Shown here one piece after another: positions 6,967 to 8,967 of a DNA stretch of 8,967 bases. Source of the stretch: Lutibacter sp. (GTDB lineage Bacteria; Bacteroidota; Bacteroidia; Flavobacteriales; Flavobacteriaceae); NCBI GenBank assembly GCA_030748365.1, contig JASMME010000027.1, positions 1,640 through 10,606 of the forward strand, read 5' to 3'. Every line of letters begins with the position of its first letter. Position 1 is the first letter of the stretch. Position numbers and translations under genes: made by a program. The notes beneath the pieces were generated by a model. The model did not search any database, was not told the DNA's origin, and was given only the letters and a program-made list of their open reading frames with translations.

Positions 6967-7006
6967 AGGTATATTTACTGCCCAGTGTAAAGGGGAAGTG
7001 ATACCT
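6967..7006 (-). terminator. Terminator-like hairpin downstream of the lipoprotein gene
   Basis: AGGTAT (6967-6972) and ATACCT (7001-7006) are inverted, with an inner pair TTTAC (6974-6978) and GTAAA (6987-6991). It lies 26 bp past the lipoprotein stop. On the minus strand it is followed by CACTTTCTT, a poor T-run, so termination would be weak. The 235 bp between the lipoprotein and DUF1643 genes otherwise hold no gene I can support. Confidence 0.25.
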
Positions 7007-7031
7007 GTGTTCAATCAAGATTGGTAGAGGC

Positions 7032-7451
7032 TCAGTGTATATACATGACCGATAAGTGCGCATCGTTTAATACGGTAACATCATAGATATTGGTCCTTGT
7101 TCCTTGGTCGTTCACTTCCTCAATAATACATTGGACATAGTATACAGCATCAGAGCTTTCATCAGTTTGTGCCTGTAAAAAATTAAATTCAGTCCTATAC
7201 TGGTTTAATATATCCGATTCACCAAATAAATGGGCTACTTCAAGTAACTTATCCTCCGTAATTATTTCCTTTCTTTCCGCTACGGAAAATGTTTTTTCGA
7301 TTTGCATACTGACAAATTTAAAACCATGAGGGTTGTCAATTTGTTCTTTCAGTTTAACAGAGATATTTTTTTCCATAATACGCTCCTTATTCTGACAGGC
7401 AGACAAGATGCCTATGATAAAAACGAATAAGAGCCACCGATATCTTTTCAT
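7032..7451 (-). CDS. Small putative lipoprotein, unknown function
   Basis: The 139-residue product starts with a classic lipoprotein signal: basic MKRYR, a hydrophobic stretch at residues 6-16, and the lipobox LSAC with Cys19 as the lipidated residue. Residues 20-22 are Gln-Asn-Lys with no Asp at +2, which fits outer-membrane rather than inner-membrane retention; whether it reaches the surface cannot be told. The mature part of about 120 residues is polar and mixed alpha/beta, with SMQIEKTF, VYYVQCIIEEVN and IYDVTVLNDAHLSVMY as likely strands and one further cysteine at about residue 108. I recognise no family. The ATG at 7451 is preceded by a good promoter, so it is probably its own transcription unit rather than an extension of guaB, whose stop lies 290 bp upstream on the same strand. 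Confidence 0.75.
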   Translation of the reverse strand: MKRYRWLLFVFIIGILSACQNKERIMEKNISVKLKEQIDNPHGFKFVSMQIEKTFSVAERKEIITEDKLLEVAHLFGESDILNQYRTEFNFLQAQTDESSDAVYYVQCIIEEVNDQGTRTNIYDVTVLNDAHLSVMYIH

Positions 7452-7476
7452 AAGGTCATTGTTTTTTACGATATGC

Positions 7477-7507
7477 TAAAGTTACGGTATGAAATAATAC
7501 CTGTCAA
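7477..7507 (-). promoter_or_regulatory. Promoter of the lipoprotein gene (-33 TTG, -7 TAACTTTA)
   Basis: On the minus strand TTG (7507-7505) is followed after exactly 20 bp by TAACTTTA (7484-7477), one mismatch from TAnnTTTG. The -7 box ends 25 bp before the ATG. The spacer contains a GGTAT-N6-ATACC dyad at 7486-7501. Confidence 0.5.
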
Positions 7508-7557
7508 TCCCCGAAAACAGTGATATTGTTGGCCTCCCCGAAAATGGTGATAGGGTT
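7508..7557 (-). repeat. Tandem imperfect direct repeat upstream of the lipoprotein promoter
   Basis: Two 23-bp units with a 27-bp period lie at 7508-7530 and 7535-7557. Written on the plus strand, both read TCCCCGAAAA, two variable bases, GTGATA, two variable bases, GTT. That is 19 of 23 positions identical, with the differences confined to the two dinucleotide gaps. A looser third copy (CGAAAA, three bases, TTGATA) lies at 7562-7576. The first unit directly abuts the -33 TTG, the place where an activator would bind; no regulator is identified. Confidence 0.6.
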
Positions 7558-7568
7558 AATGCGAAAAG

Positions 7569-7589
7569 CCTTGATAGCTAACTATCAGG
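7569..7589. repeat. Short hairpin-forming inverted repeat
   Basis: TGATAG (7572-7577) and CTATCA (7582-7587) surround CTAA, extended by CC/GG with one bulged T. It overlaps the degenerate third copy of the neighbouring repeat. No T-run follows on either strand. Confidence 0.35.
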
Positions 7590-7674
7590 CAACAATCAAT
7601 CCATAAAAAAGGAGACTTGTGTAGGCAATACGAGCATTCTTCTATAAAGCAGAAAAAAGTCAAAGCACTGCAAT

Positions 7675-8967
<1,293 letters not shown>

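Noticed and set aside
6859..6990. 43-codon ATG frame on the plus strand between DUF1643 and the lipoprotein gene
   Set aside because: Composition is odd (many Cys and Trp), it has no promoter or family, and it is antisense to a better-looking minus frame.

Overview
The window reads as ordinary chromosome from a member of the Bacteroidota. Three things point there. Several genes are preceded by matches to the TAnnTTTG -7 element of that phylum. Clear Shine-Dalgarno sequences are missing before the start codons. The proteins themselves (a PyrD beginning MYKTIIRPLLFLVDPEK, an RsmB/NOL1-type methylase beginning MRLHRNLV, a PheT with no adjacent PheS) look like Bacteroidota versions. I cannot place it more finely from sequence alone; a Cytophagales- or Sphingobacteriales-like origin is a guess.

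Layout. Bases 1-194 (minus) hold the N-terminus of an rRNA cytosine-C5 methyltransferase that runs off the left edge. It is divergent from three plus-strand housekeeping genes: recG (325-2427, DNA repair helicase), pheT (2649-5078, phenylalanyl-tRNA synthetase beta chain) and pyrD (5158-6192, quinone-type dihydroorotate dehydrogenase). These three are probably not one operon. Each of recG and pheT is followed by a terminator-like hairpin whose T-run touches the -7 box of the next gene. After a convergent junction come three minus-strand genes: a DUF1643 protein (6251-6796), a small lipoprotein (7032-7451) and guaB (7742 to the right edge, 5' end missing).

Function. Most genes are core metabolism: pyrD makes pyrimidine precursor, guaB commits IMP to guanine nucleotides, pheT charges tRNA-Phe, recG remodels stalled forks, and the methylase modifies rRNA. 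They share no single pathway. The two genes of unknown role (DUF1643 and the lipoprotein) sit between pyrD and guaB.

I see no mobile element, CRISPR array, tRNA, rRNA or recognisable defence system. The items most worth a second look are non-coding or subtle: a leader of about 130 nt before pheT with three hairpins and a possible pseudoknot; a tandem 27-bp-period repeat abutting the -33 element of the lipoprotein promoter; and a cysteine in PyrD where quinone-type enzymes normally carry the catalytic serine.
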